A DNA stretch of 64,000 nt from Hyphomicrobiales bacterium. GTDB lineage: Bacteria > Pseudomonadota > Alphaproteobacteria > Rhizobiales > Rhizobiaceae. Shown in pieces: positions 57,851 to 64,000 of this stretch. Numbering within the stretch: position 1 is the stretch's first letter; each line of letters begins with the position of its first letter. The DNA lies in the NCBI GenBank assembly GCA_900470155.1, contig UBZT01000007.1, forward strand, positions 186,001 through 250,000. Reading direction: 5' to 3'. A program made the position numbers and the translations under genes. The notes beneath the pieces were generated by a model. The model saw only the letters and a list, made by a program, of their open reading frames with translations. It made no database searches and was not told where the DNA came from.

Positions 57851-58282
57851 ATGGCCGATCATGACAACTACGAAGACGACTACATCGCTGCGATCCTCGA
57901 CGAGACCCGCACAATCGCTCTGGTCGGAGCGTCTCCCAAGGCGGATAGACCGAGTTTCGGGGTCATGCAGTATCTCCTGTCGAAAGGATACACAGTGATC
58001 CCGGTCAATCCGGGCCAGGCTGGCAAGGAGATACTGGGGCAGAAGGTCTATGCGAGCCTTGCGGACATCCCGGATGAGATCGACATGATCGACGTCTTCC
58101 GGGCGCCGGAATATCTGGGTGAGGTCGTCGCCGATGCGCTGGCGCTATCGTCGCGGCCCAAGGTGATCTGGGGCCAGCTTTCCGTGCGCGATGACGCTGC
58201 CGTGGAACCCGCCGAGGCGGCGGGTATCAAGGTGGTCATGGATCGTTGCCCGGCGATCGAAATTCCGCGCCTCGGTCTTTGA
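57851..58282 (+). CDS. CoA-binding (YccU-like) protein
   Basis: A 143-residue Rossmann-fold protein (IALVGASPKADRPSFGVMQY; GYTVIPVNPGQAGKEILGQK) that keeps the family's MDRC motif (VVMDRCPAIEIPRL). ATG 57851 has AGGAG 7 bp upstream and drops an unlikely 24-residue extension. About half of its residues match the paralog at 56856, so the two arose by duplication. A CoA or related nucleotide ligand is inferred from the fold. Confidence 0.9.
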   Translation: MADHDNYEDDYIAAILDETRTIALVGASPKADRPSFGVMQYLLSKGYTVIPVNPGQAGKEILGQKVYASLADIPDEIDMIDVFRAPEYLGEVVADALALSSRPKVIWGQLSVRDDAAVEPAEAAGIKVVMDRCPAIEIPRLGL

Positions 58283-58287
58283 ATTCG

Positions 58288-58719
58288 TCAGGGTTCCGGC
58301 TGAAGGTCAGGGTCCGCCCGAAGCGCGTTCAATGTTTCGGCATTGCCGCAATAGTCCAAGAAGGATTGCTCAGCGACGGCATCCGCCAGGTCGCGCCGAC
58401 AGCGATCCTTGGCGCCACAGGCAGCACATGTCGTCTGCATCTGGCGAAACACCGTCCTCATGCGCAATTCGACTTCGGTCGGATCGATGTTGAGCGCCCG
58501 CATCATGTGAGGCATTTCGTCGGGCCCGTGCGGGCCGGCTTTGACCAAAGCGACGAGCTGGTGGGTTGATAGGCCGCAATCCTGGGCCAGTGCCTCAAGC
58601 TCACGCTCGCTCAAGGCCGCCAGGATATCGGCCTCGGCTGTTGCCTCCCAACCCCTGGCAAACCAGGATAAGACCTGGACGAGTGAGTGGCGGATCGGAT
58701 CTGCAATAGCAAGGGTCAT
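58288..58719 (-). CDS. DUF6455 family protein
   Basis: 143 residues from ATG 58719, preceded by GGAGA. An N-terminal helical half includes LSERELEALAQDCGLSTHQL, and the C-terminal half has a Cys cluster TTCAACGAKDRCRRDL and LDYCGNAETL (four Cys), which could bind metal or Fe-S. The family is uncharacterised. A perfect TTGA-N6-TCAA box centred 58 bp upstream suggests oxygen-responsive expression. It overlaps no neighbour and converges on the CoA-binding gene with a 5-bp gap. Confidence 0.78.
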   Translation of the reverse strand: MTLAIADPIRHSLVQVLSWFARGWEATAEADILAALSERELEALAQDCGLSTHQLVALVKAGPHGPDEMPHMMRALNIDPTEVELRMRTVFRQMQTTCAACGAKDRCRRDLADAVAEQSFLDYCGNAETLNALRADPDLQPEP

Positions 58720-58770
58720 GGCTGTCTCCATCATCTGAAGTGATGGTCCCATCGGCCGCGTCGATCCGCC

Positions 58771-58784
58771 TTGACCTCGATCAA
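58771..58784. promoter_or_regulatory. FNR/FixK-type box
   Basis: TTGACCTCGATCAA fits TTGA-N6-TCAA exactly. A start site 41.5 bp from its centre towards the DUF6455 gene would fall at about 58736, 17 bp before that ATG, the standard class II layout. It also lies about 100 bp upstream of metY. Confidence 0.6.
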
Positions 58785-58885
58785 GGAGGAATTTTCTCCA
58801 CCAGACGTTGAGATTGGAATTTTGCTGGCTGACAAGCCTCGGCGAGGCTCTATGATCCGCATCACCAATAAGGGAGGGTAAAACG

Positions 58886-60172
58886 ATGTCCGACAACAAT
58901 CCGGGATTTGCCACGCTCGCCGTTCACGCCGGTGCCCAGCCGGATCCGACCACCGGTGCGCGCATCACGCCGATCTATCAGACGACCGCTTTCGTCTTCA
59001 ACGATTCGGACCATGCCGCTGCCCTTTTCGGCCTCAAGCAATTCGGCAATATCTATACCCGCATCATGAACCCGACGCAGGCCGTGCTTGAAGAGCGTGT
59101 TGCGGCGCTCGAAGGCGGCACGGCGGCCCTTGCCGTGGCCTCCGGCCACGCAGCGCAGTTGCTGATCTTCCACAGCCTGATGCAGCCGGGCGAAAACTTT
59201 GTCGCAGCGAGGAAGCTTTACGGCGGCTCTATCAACCAGTTCGGCCACGCGTTCCAGAATTTCGACTGGCAGGTGCGCTGGGCCGATCCGGCCGATCCGG
59301 AGAGTTTCGCCGCTCTGATCGACGACAAGACCAAGGCAATCTTCATTGAGAGTCTTGCCAATCCGGGCGGTACGTTTGTCGATATCGCGGCAATTGCCGA
59401 GGTGGCCCATCGTCACGGCCTGCCATTGATCGTGGACAACACCATGGCGAGCCCCTATCTCGTACGTCCGCTGGAGCACGGTGCCGACATCATCGTGCAT
59501 TCGGCCACCAAATTCCTCGGTGGCCATGGCAACTCGATGGGCGGTGTCATCGTTGATGGCGGCACGTTCGACTGGTCGGCGATTCCAGGCAAATATCCGA
59601 TGCTGTCGACGCCCCGTCCGGAATATTCCGGTCTGATCCTGCACCAGGCTTTTGGTAATTTCGCCTTCGCCATAGCCTGCCGCGTACTCGGTCTGCGTGA
59701 CCTCGGCCCAGCAATTGCGCCGATGAACGCCTTCCTTCTGCTGACCGGCATCGAAACGCTGCCGCTCAGGATGCAACGCCACTGTGACAATGCGCTCAAG
59801 GTCGCGACTTGGCTGAAGAGCCAACCGAAGATCGCCTGGGTCAACTATTCGGGCCTTGCGGATGATCCGAACAATGCGCTGCAGAAGCGTTATGCACCGA
59901 AAGGCGCGGGCGCCGTTTTCACCTTCGGCATCAAGGGCGGCCTGGAGGCCGGCAAGGCGCTAGTGGGTGGTCTGCAGCTATTTTCGCACCTGGCCAATAT
60001 CGGCGATACCCGCTCACTGATCATCCATCCAGCCTCGACCACCCACGCGCAGTTGACCGAAGAGCAGCAGATCGCCGCCGGTGCCGGTCCGGATGTCGTG
60101 CGCCTTTCGATCGGCATCGAGGATGCGGAAGATATTATCGCCGACCTGCAGCAGTCCCTGGCGGCGATCTAA
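58886..60172 (+). CDS. metY: O-acetylhomoserine sulfhydrylase (Cys/Met metabolism PLP enzyme)
   Basis: A 428-residue PLP enzyme of the Cys/Met family. The N-terminal FATLAVHAGAQPDPTTGARI and the Schiff-base lysine (about K208) in IVHSATKFLGGHGNSMGG are diagnostic. Length and sequence fit MetY, which makes homocysteine directly from O-acetylhomoserine and sulfide; MetZ (O-succinyl) is the near alternative. GGGAGGG lies upstream. No SAM-II riboswitch was recognised in the leader. Confidence 0.93.
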   Translation: MSDNNPGFATLAVHAGAQPDPTTGARITPIYQTTAFVFNDSDHAAALFGLKQFGNIYTRIMNPTQAVLEERVAALEGGTAALAVASGHAAQLLIFHSLMQPGENFVAARKLYGGSINQFGHAFQNFDWQVRWADPADPESFAALIDDKTKAIFIESLANPGGTFVDIAAIAEVAHRHGLPLIVDNTMASPYLVRPLEHGADIIVHSATKFLGGHGNSMGGVIVDGGTFDWSAIPGKYPMLSTPRPEYSGLILHQAFGNFAFAIACRVLGLRDLGPAIAPMNAFLLLTGIETLPLRMQRHCDNALKVATWLKSQPKIAWVNYSGLADDPNNALQKRYAPKGAGAVFTFGIKGGLEAGKALVGGLQLFSHLANIGDTRSLIIHPASTTHAQLTEEQQIAAGAGPDVVRLSIGIEDAEDIIADLQQSLAAI

Positions 60173-60183
60173 AGACCCTACAG

Positions 60184-60207
60184 GAGCGGCATCTTCCGGT
60201 GCCGCTC
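60184..60207 (+). terminator. Possible terminator of metY
   Basis: Ten-pair hairpin GAGCGGCATC / GGTGCCGCTC, 4-nt loop, 11 bp after the metY stop, without a full T run. It may only partly stop transcription into the cupin gene. Confidence 0.4.
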
Positions 60208-60236
60208 GTATTCTCCTCGGCAATTCGGAGCCCAGC

Positions 60237-60581
60237 ATGAACCATGTCCAGTCGTTCGACACGTCGGCAATCGAGCCGGAGGAGGGCGCGCCGGCAGCCG
60301 ATCGGCTGCTGTCCGGCAATCCCCGCTTTACCACCTGGAACGTCGAGGAGGCCGCGGGCGGGATCTATTCCGGTATCTGGCAGTCCACCCCGGGCAAGTG
60401 GCGCATCGTCTATGACGAATGGGAGTATTTCCACATGCTCGAAGGCTATTCGATCGTCACTGAAGATGGAGGAGCGCCGATCCACCTGAAGGCCGGTGAC
60501 CGCCTGATCCTCAGGCCGGGCTTCAAGGGAAGCTGGGAAGTCATTGAAACGACTCGCAAGGACTATGTCATTCGCTTGTGA
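60237..60581 (+). CDS. Cupin domain protein
   Basis: A 114-residue cupin of the DUF861 type. The barrel core is YDEWEYFHMLEGYSIVTEDG followed by LKAGDRLILRPGFKGSWEV. ATG 60237 has GGAG 7 bp upstream and removes an unlikely frame overlapping metY. Metal binding and substrate are unknown; relatives include ureidoglycolate-type enzymes and simple sensors. Confidence 0.85.
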   Translation: MNHVQSFDTSAIEPEEGAPAADRLLSGNPRFTTWNVEEAAGGIYSGIWQSTPGKWRIVYDEWEYFHMLEGYSIVTEDGGAPIHLKAGDRLILRPGFKGSWEVIETTRKDYVIRL

Positions 60582-60691
60582 GGCTGACTGCGTTGCCGGG
60601 ATCCGCGTCTATCTGTGGAAACAGCCATAGCGCGCTACCCAGGCAGCGACCGCAGGTATAGATGTCGCCGCTTCTCCGAAGAGGTGTTGCC

Positions 60692-60928
60692 ATGAGAATT
60701 CTCCGACTCGTCTTTATCGTCGCTTTCGTCGGGTTCATGCTCGCCGGCTTCCAGTGGTATCGCTACATCACCAACACCGAAAGCCCCTACCAGGAGGTCG
60801 GCATCGAACTGAACAGCCGAATGCCGGAGCCGATCCGGAAATGGGGATGTGACCGTTTGCATGAAACCTTTGCCAACACTTTGCCGCCATACGGTTGCCA
60901 GGCTGGCGATGGCACCAGCTGGATGTAA
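60692..60928 (+). CDS. Small single-span protein of unknown function
   Basis: 78 residues from ATG 60692. One N-terminal hydrophobic helix (LRLVFIVAFVGFMLAGFQWY) acts as membrane anchor or signal, then a soluble part with two Cys (WGCDRLHETFA, PYGCQAGDG). No known domain. It converges on the MarR gene with a 9-bp gap. Confidence 0.65.
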   Translation: MRILRLVFIVAFVGFMLAGFQWYRYITNTESPYQEVGIELNSRMPEPIRKWGCDRLHETFANTLPPYGCQAGDGTSWM

Positions 60929-60937
60929 CCCGTCACA

Positions 60938-61396
60938 TTATTTTTCGGGCTGAGTTTTGGCGCCAAGGTCCATCGATGAGATTGCGGCCAAGGTCTGGCG
61001 CAATCTGGCGGATTCCTCCGAGCCAAAGGTCTGATCGAAGCGGCCTTGCGCATCTCTCCACATGGCGAGCGCCGTCGCGTGTTTCTTTTGTCCCACGGCC
61101 GTCAGGCGCGCACGCTTGACCCGCCTGTCCTTGTCATCGGCGACCAGTTCGACAAGTCCGTCCCGGATCAACGGTTTCAAAGTGTGGCCGAGCGCCGACA
61201 AATCCATGATCAGTGCGTCGGCTAGCGTTTTGAGCGATGGCTCGCCGCTGAGGGATATCTGCGACATCAGCGAGAATTGCGTGCTCTTGAGGCCTGATTG
61301 GCTGATGATTTCATCATAGAATTGGCCCAGACGTCGTGCCGTTCGCCTGATCGCGCTGTTTGTGCAGTGATTCCAGATGCCGTCGTCCTTGGTCAT
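60938..61396 (-). CDS. MarR family transcriptional regulator
   Basis: A 152-residue winged-helix protein. The recognition region is SLKTLADALIMDLSALGHTL and the wing ELVADDKDRRVKRARLT. MarR regulators usually repress adjacent genes and are released by small ligands. It is divergent from the short-chain dehydrogenase gene, and an imperfect palindrome lies in the 159-bp gap between them. Confidence 0.92.
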   Translation of the reverse strand: MTKDDGIWNHCTNSAIRRTARRLGQFYDEIISQSGLKSTQFSLMSQISLSGEPSLKTLADALIMDLSALGHTLKPLIRDGLVELVADDKDRRVKRARLTAVGQKKHATALAMWRDAQGRFDQTFGSEESARLRQTLAAISSMDLGAKTQPEK

Positions 61397-61513
61397 GATC
61401 GTCTTTCCGCCGCCTGCGGGCCAATATTGCCTGCTGACGATCTAGGTTGCTGTCTCGAAAAATGAAAGTTTTTTCGCCGATCCCTTGCATCGTTGAAACT
61501 TCTCCCACATATA

Positions 61514-61531
61514 TAGTGGCATATACCAGTA
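61514..61531. promoter_or_regulatory. Imperfect palindrome, candidate MarR operator
   Basis: TAGTGGCATATACCAGTA pairs with its reverse complement at 14 of 18 positions. It lies 25 bp before the dehydrogenase ATG and would cover its promoter. Confidence 0.5.
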
Positions 61532-61555
61532 ATTTCCAACGGTAAGGACAAAGTC

Positions 61556-62377
61556 ATGACATCGACCTCCGAAACAACACGTTCAACTGCGCCCGGAACC
61601 GCCCTCGTAACCGGTGCCTCGTCGGGCATTGGCGCCACCTATGCCCGCAAGCTTGCAGCGCGTGGCTATGATTTGGTGCTGGTTGCCCGTGACAAGGACC
61701 GGCTCAACACCTTGGCAACTGAGCTCAAGGCCGCCTTCGGCGTTGCCACCGATGTGCTGCCCGCCGACCTCACCATCGCAGGTGACGTGCGTAAGGTTGA
61801 AGAGCGGCTGCGTCAGGACACGACGATCACGCTTCTGGCGAACAATGCCGGTATCGGCCCGAATGGAAATTTGCTCGACGGTGACATCGACTATCTCGAC
61901 CGGATGATCGCCATCAACGTCACGGCGGCCAACCGATTGGCTGTGGCCGCAGCGCAGGCCTTTAAGGCGCGGGGCAGGGGCTCTATCATCAACATTGCCT
62001 CAGTTGTCGCTTTGGCGCCGGAAATCTTCAACGGTACCTATGGAGCGTCCAAGGCCTTTGTGCTGGCGCTGACCCAGGCGCTCGCCCATGAACTGGCGGA
62101 CAGCGGCGTGCGTATTCAGGCGGTCCTACCCGGCCTGACACGTACCGAAATCTTCGACCGTGTCGGCAGCAGTTTCGACCATATTGATCCAGAGCGCGTC
62201 ATGGATGTCGATGACATGGTCTCTGCAGCGCTGGCCGGCCTCGACCAGGGAGAATTGGTGACAATTCCGTCCTTGGCTGACGTATCGCTTCTCTCGACAT
62301 TCAATGCCGGCCGCGCGGCTCTCGGCCCGCATCTCTCGCATCGTCTGCCCGCAGAGCGATATGGCACCCGCGCTTGA
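61556..62377 (+). CDS. Short-chain dehydrogenase/reductase
   Basis: A 273-residue SDR. The NAD(P) loop TGASSGIGATYA is at 19-30, with NNAGIGPNG near 97 and the catalytic YGASK about Y162/K166. The basic RD after the second strand favours NADP. Substrate unknown. It is the probable target of the divergent MarR regulator and converges on a cytochrome P450 gene 18 bp downstream. Confidence 0.93.
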   Translation: MTSTSETTRSTAPGTALVTGASSGIGATYARKLAARGYDLVLVARDKDRLNTLATELKAAFGVATDVLPADLTIAGDVRKVEERLRQDTTITLLANNAGIGPNGNLLDGDIDYLDRMIAINVTAANRLAVAAAQAFKARGRGSIINIASVVALAPEIFNGTYGASKAFVLALTQALAHELADSGVRIQAVLPGLTRTEIFDRVGSSFDHIDPERVMDVDDMVSAALAGLDQGELVTIPSLADVSLLSTFNAGRAALGPHLSHRLPAERYGTRA

Positions 62378-62394
62378 GGTCGGCTGTCTAGCGC

Positions 62395-63639
62395 CTACCA
62401 GACCAGATCGAGACGCTCCAGACCGTGGAAATGATAGACATCCTTGACCACGGGCTTGGCTGCGATTTTGACGCCGGGTAGGCGCTTGAAGAGCAGCGGC
62501 AGCACGATGTTCAGCTCCAGTCGAGCCAGCGGCGCGCCGATGCAGAAATGGATGCCGGCGCCAAACGAAAGGTTGGCGCCGTCGTCGCGCGCAGGCTTGA
62601 AGCGCAGCGGATCGCTGAACTTGTGCGGGTCGAGATTGGCCGCGGCCAGAATCAGGCTGACCTTGTCGCCTCGGTTGAGCGATACGCCGTCGATTTCGCA
62701 TGGCTCCAGGCAGTAGCGCTGGAAGATATGCACGGGCGCGCAGATGCGCAGCGTTTCCTCGACGGTCCGCTCGGTTGCCTTGGCATCCGCAAACAGGTCC
62801 TTGGGATCCAGCCCGCTTTCGAGAATGATCCTGACCGAATTGCCGATCTGATGCACGGTCGCCTCGTGGCCCGCGTTCAGCAGCACGATCGTGGTCGAGA
62901 TCAACTCGTCCTCGGTCAGATACTGGCCCTTGTGCTCCGTATGGATCATGTGGCTGAGCAGATCGTCCTCGGGTGTCGCTCGCCGTTCGGCGATGACGCC
63001 GCGTATATAATCTGCAAATTCCTTTGATGAGCGGTCGGCAGCGTCTTCGTCGGCGCGGGTGCGCTTGAACATATACATGCCGACATAGTCATGCGACCAT
63101 TTCAGCAGCTGTGGTCCCATCTCCTCGGGAATGCCCAGCATCCGCGCGATCATCGTCACCGGAATGATGTCGGCGAACGATGACAGCAACTCCGTTTCGC
63201 CGTCTTTTTCGAAGCGGTCGATCAGTTGATTGGCCATTTCGGCAATTTCCGGTGTCATCTTCTCGACATGACGCGAGACAAAGGCACGGTTGACCAAGGT
63301 GCGAAGCCGGGTGTGTTCGGGAGGTTCCAGTTCAAGCAGGGAATGCAGCTCCGCCTTGTCGAAATGCGCGGTGTGTGGCGCGGGTTCCGGCATGCCGAGC
63401 TCTTCGCGCGTGGCCACATGCAGAATCTGCCGACCGAACCGCCGGTCGCGCAGCAGGGCATTCACGTGATCGTAGCCGGTGAAGAACCATGCTTTCTGTT
63501 CTGCCCAGTAAAAGGTTGGACATGCGGCGTGCAGTGCCGCGTAGGCACGATTTGGGTCGCCGTAGAAGCAAGGATCCCGGGCATCAAGGGAGACGGTGCG
63601 GGTCGCTGGATCTATCGAGAGAAATGAAAGCTCGGTCAT
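62395..63639 (-). CDS. Cytochrome P450
   Basis: A 414-residue soluble bacterial P450. The I-helix oxygen motif is NAGHEATVHQIGN, the K-helix ExxR lies in EETLRICAP, and the haem loop is FGAGIHFCIGAPLARLE with ligand Cys366. No fused ferredoxin and no ferredoxin or reductase gene adjoins it, so redox partners must be elsewhere. Substrate is unknown. Confidence 0.95.
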   Translation of the reverse strand: MTELSFLSIDPATRTVSLDARDPCFYGDPNRAYAALHAACPTFYWAEQKAWFFTGYDHVNALLRDRRFGRQILHVATREELGMPEPAPHTAHFDKAELHSLLELEPPEHTRLRTLVNRAFVSRHVEKMTPEIAEMANQLIDRFEKDGETELLSSFADIIPVTMIARMLGIPEEMGPQLLKWSHDYVGMYMFKRTRADEDAADRSSKEFADYIRGVIAERRATPEDDLLSHMIHTEHKGQYLTEDELISTTIVLLNAGHEATVHQIGNSVRIILESGLDPKDLFADAKATERTVEETLRICAPVHIFQRYCLEPCEIDGVSLNRGDKVSLILAAANLDPHKFSDPLRFKPARDDGANLSFGAGIHFCIGAPLARLELNIVLPLLFKRLPGVKIAAKPVVKDVYHFHGLERLDLVW

Positions 63640-63692
63640 GGAGGTTGTCTAGCGCAAAGAAGAGGAAGGGCAAAGGGTATGGTGGCGGCGAA

Positions 63693-64000
63693 TTAGTGAT
63701 CATCCGGCGCGGCAAAAGCAGCAAGGCGCTTGAGAATCGCGACGTGCCGGTCCGCTTGGTCGTCGAGTGCATCGGTGCGTCCGTGCGGTACGGTTACGAC
63801 ACGCTCGCCGTTCGTGACCGCTGTGCGGTTGCGCCCCTTACCCTTGGCCTTGTAGAGCGCCTTGTCGGCATTTGTCATCATCTTGTCGAGATTGGCGTCG
63901 GCCATCGCCGATACCGCGATGCCGATGCTGACTGTGACCGACGTTGAGACAGCTCCGGCCGGAATTCGTTTCTCCGCCAATGCAAGACGAGTGGTCTCGG
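63693..64000 (-). CDS. GGDEF domain protein, N-terminal part outside window
   Basis: Only the last 101 codons are visible; the frame enters from the right edge. The sequence VSIGIAVSAMADANLDKMMT followed by NADKALYKAKGKGRNR is the C-terminal end of a diguanylate cyclase domain. The GGDEF active site lies beyond the window, so activity cannot be judged. A tail of about 45 residues follows the domain. Confidence 0.88.
   Translation of the reverse strand, partial: ETTRLALAEKRIPAGAVSTSVTVSIGIAVSAMADANLDKMMTNADKALYKAKGKGRNRTAVTNGERVVTVPHGRTDALDDQADRHVAILKRLAAFAAPDDH

Noticed and set aside
58720-58885. SAM-II riboswitch before metY
   Set aside because: The conserved pseudoknot segments, including the 3' A-rich AAGCUAA-type end, are absent.
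60081-60236. Upstream extension of the cupin gene overlapping metY
   Set aside because: ATG 60237 has a ribosome site and starts at the domain; the extension has no similarity and lies in another frame of metY.

Overview
The window is a 64 kb piece of a high-GC alphaproteobacterial chromosome, almost certainly Rhizobiales and most likely Rhizobiaceae. The evidence is the core gene order (hemB, a DUF6163 gene, ldtR, ldtP, glyA, nrdR, ribD ... ribH, nusB, hppA, then omlA/bamE, a ubiquinol-cytochrome c chaperone gene, DUF177, plsX, fabH, ihfA, a merR-type gene) and a second block rplM-rpsI-speB-argC. It also carries a surface-polysaccharide cluster laid out like the unipolar-polysaccharide (upp) genes of Agrobacterium. 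Coding density is high. I see no insertion sequences, prophage genes, integrases or CRISPR arrays.

Layout. 1-8.9 kb is minus strand: an aconitase-X enzyme cut by the window edge, a DUF2891 protein, an Rsm22-type methyltransferase, a GNAT acetyltransferase, RNase D, a metallo-beta-lactamase-fold hydrolase, a Tat-exported multicopper oxidase and an MFS transporter. 9-19 kb holds aspS, a secreted protein, parC, a GGDEF-EAL protein and, divergent from it, a PhcB-like methyltransferase, then bpt. 19-37.3 kb is the core block of haem, cell-wall, one-carbon, riboflavin, pyrophosphatase and fatty-acid genes. A tRNA-Pro(GGG) lies at 37.9 kb. 39.7-48 kb is the polysaccharide cluster: polymerase, initiating transferase, GT4 transferase, outer-membrane export lipoprotein, divergent Wzc-like protein and GNAT protein. 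48-55.8 kb has ctaA, a GT2/membrane-glycosyltransferase pair, argC, speB, rpsI and rplM. 55.8-64 kb is more accessory: VOC and cupin proteins, two CoA-binding paralogs, a DUF6455 protein with a clean FNR/FixK-type box, metY, a MarR regulator divergent from a short-chain dehydrogenase, a cytochrome P450, and a GGDEF protein cut by the window end.

How they work together. The polysaccharide genes form one envelope or adhesion module. ldtR/ldtP is a regulator and L,D-transpeptidase pair. The GGDEF-EAL gene and the PhcB-like gene share a promoter region with a perfect TTAA-N7-TTAA CtrA-type site. ctaA and the DUF6455 gene each have an FNR-like box. The riboflavin genes are unusual: ribD and ribH are separated by an opposite-strand 25-codon microprotein gene and a secreted-protein gene, and no ribE is present.

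No wholly new multi-gene system is proven by sequence alone. The best leads are the kinase-dead Wzc-like protein of the polysaccharide cluster, the microprotein in the rib locus, the GT2/GT-C pair, the DUF6455 promoter and the CtrA-type site.
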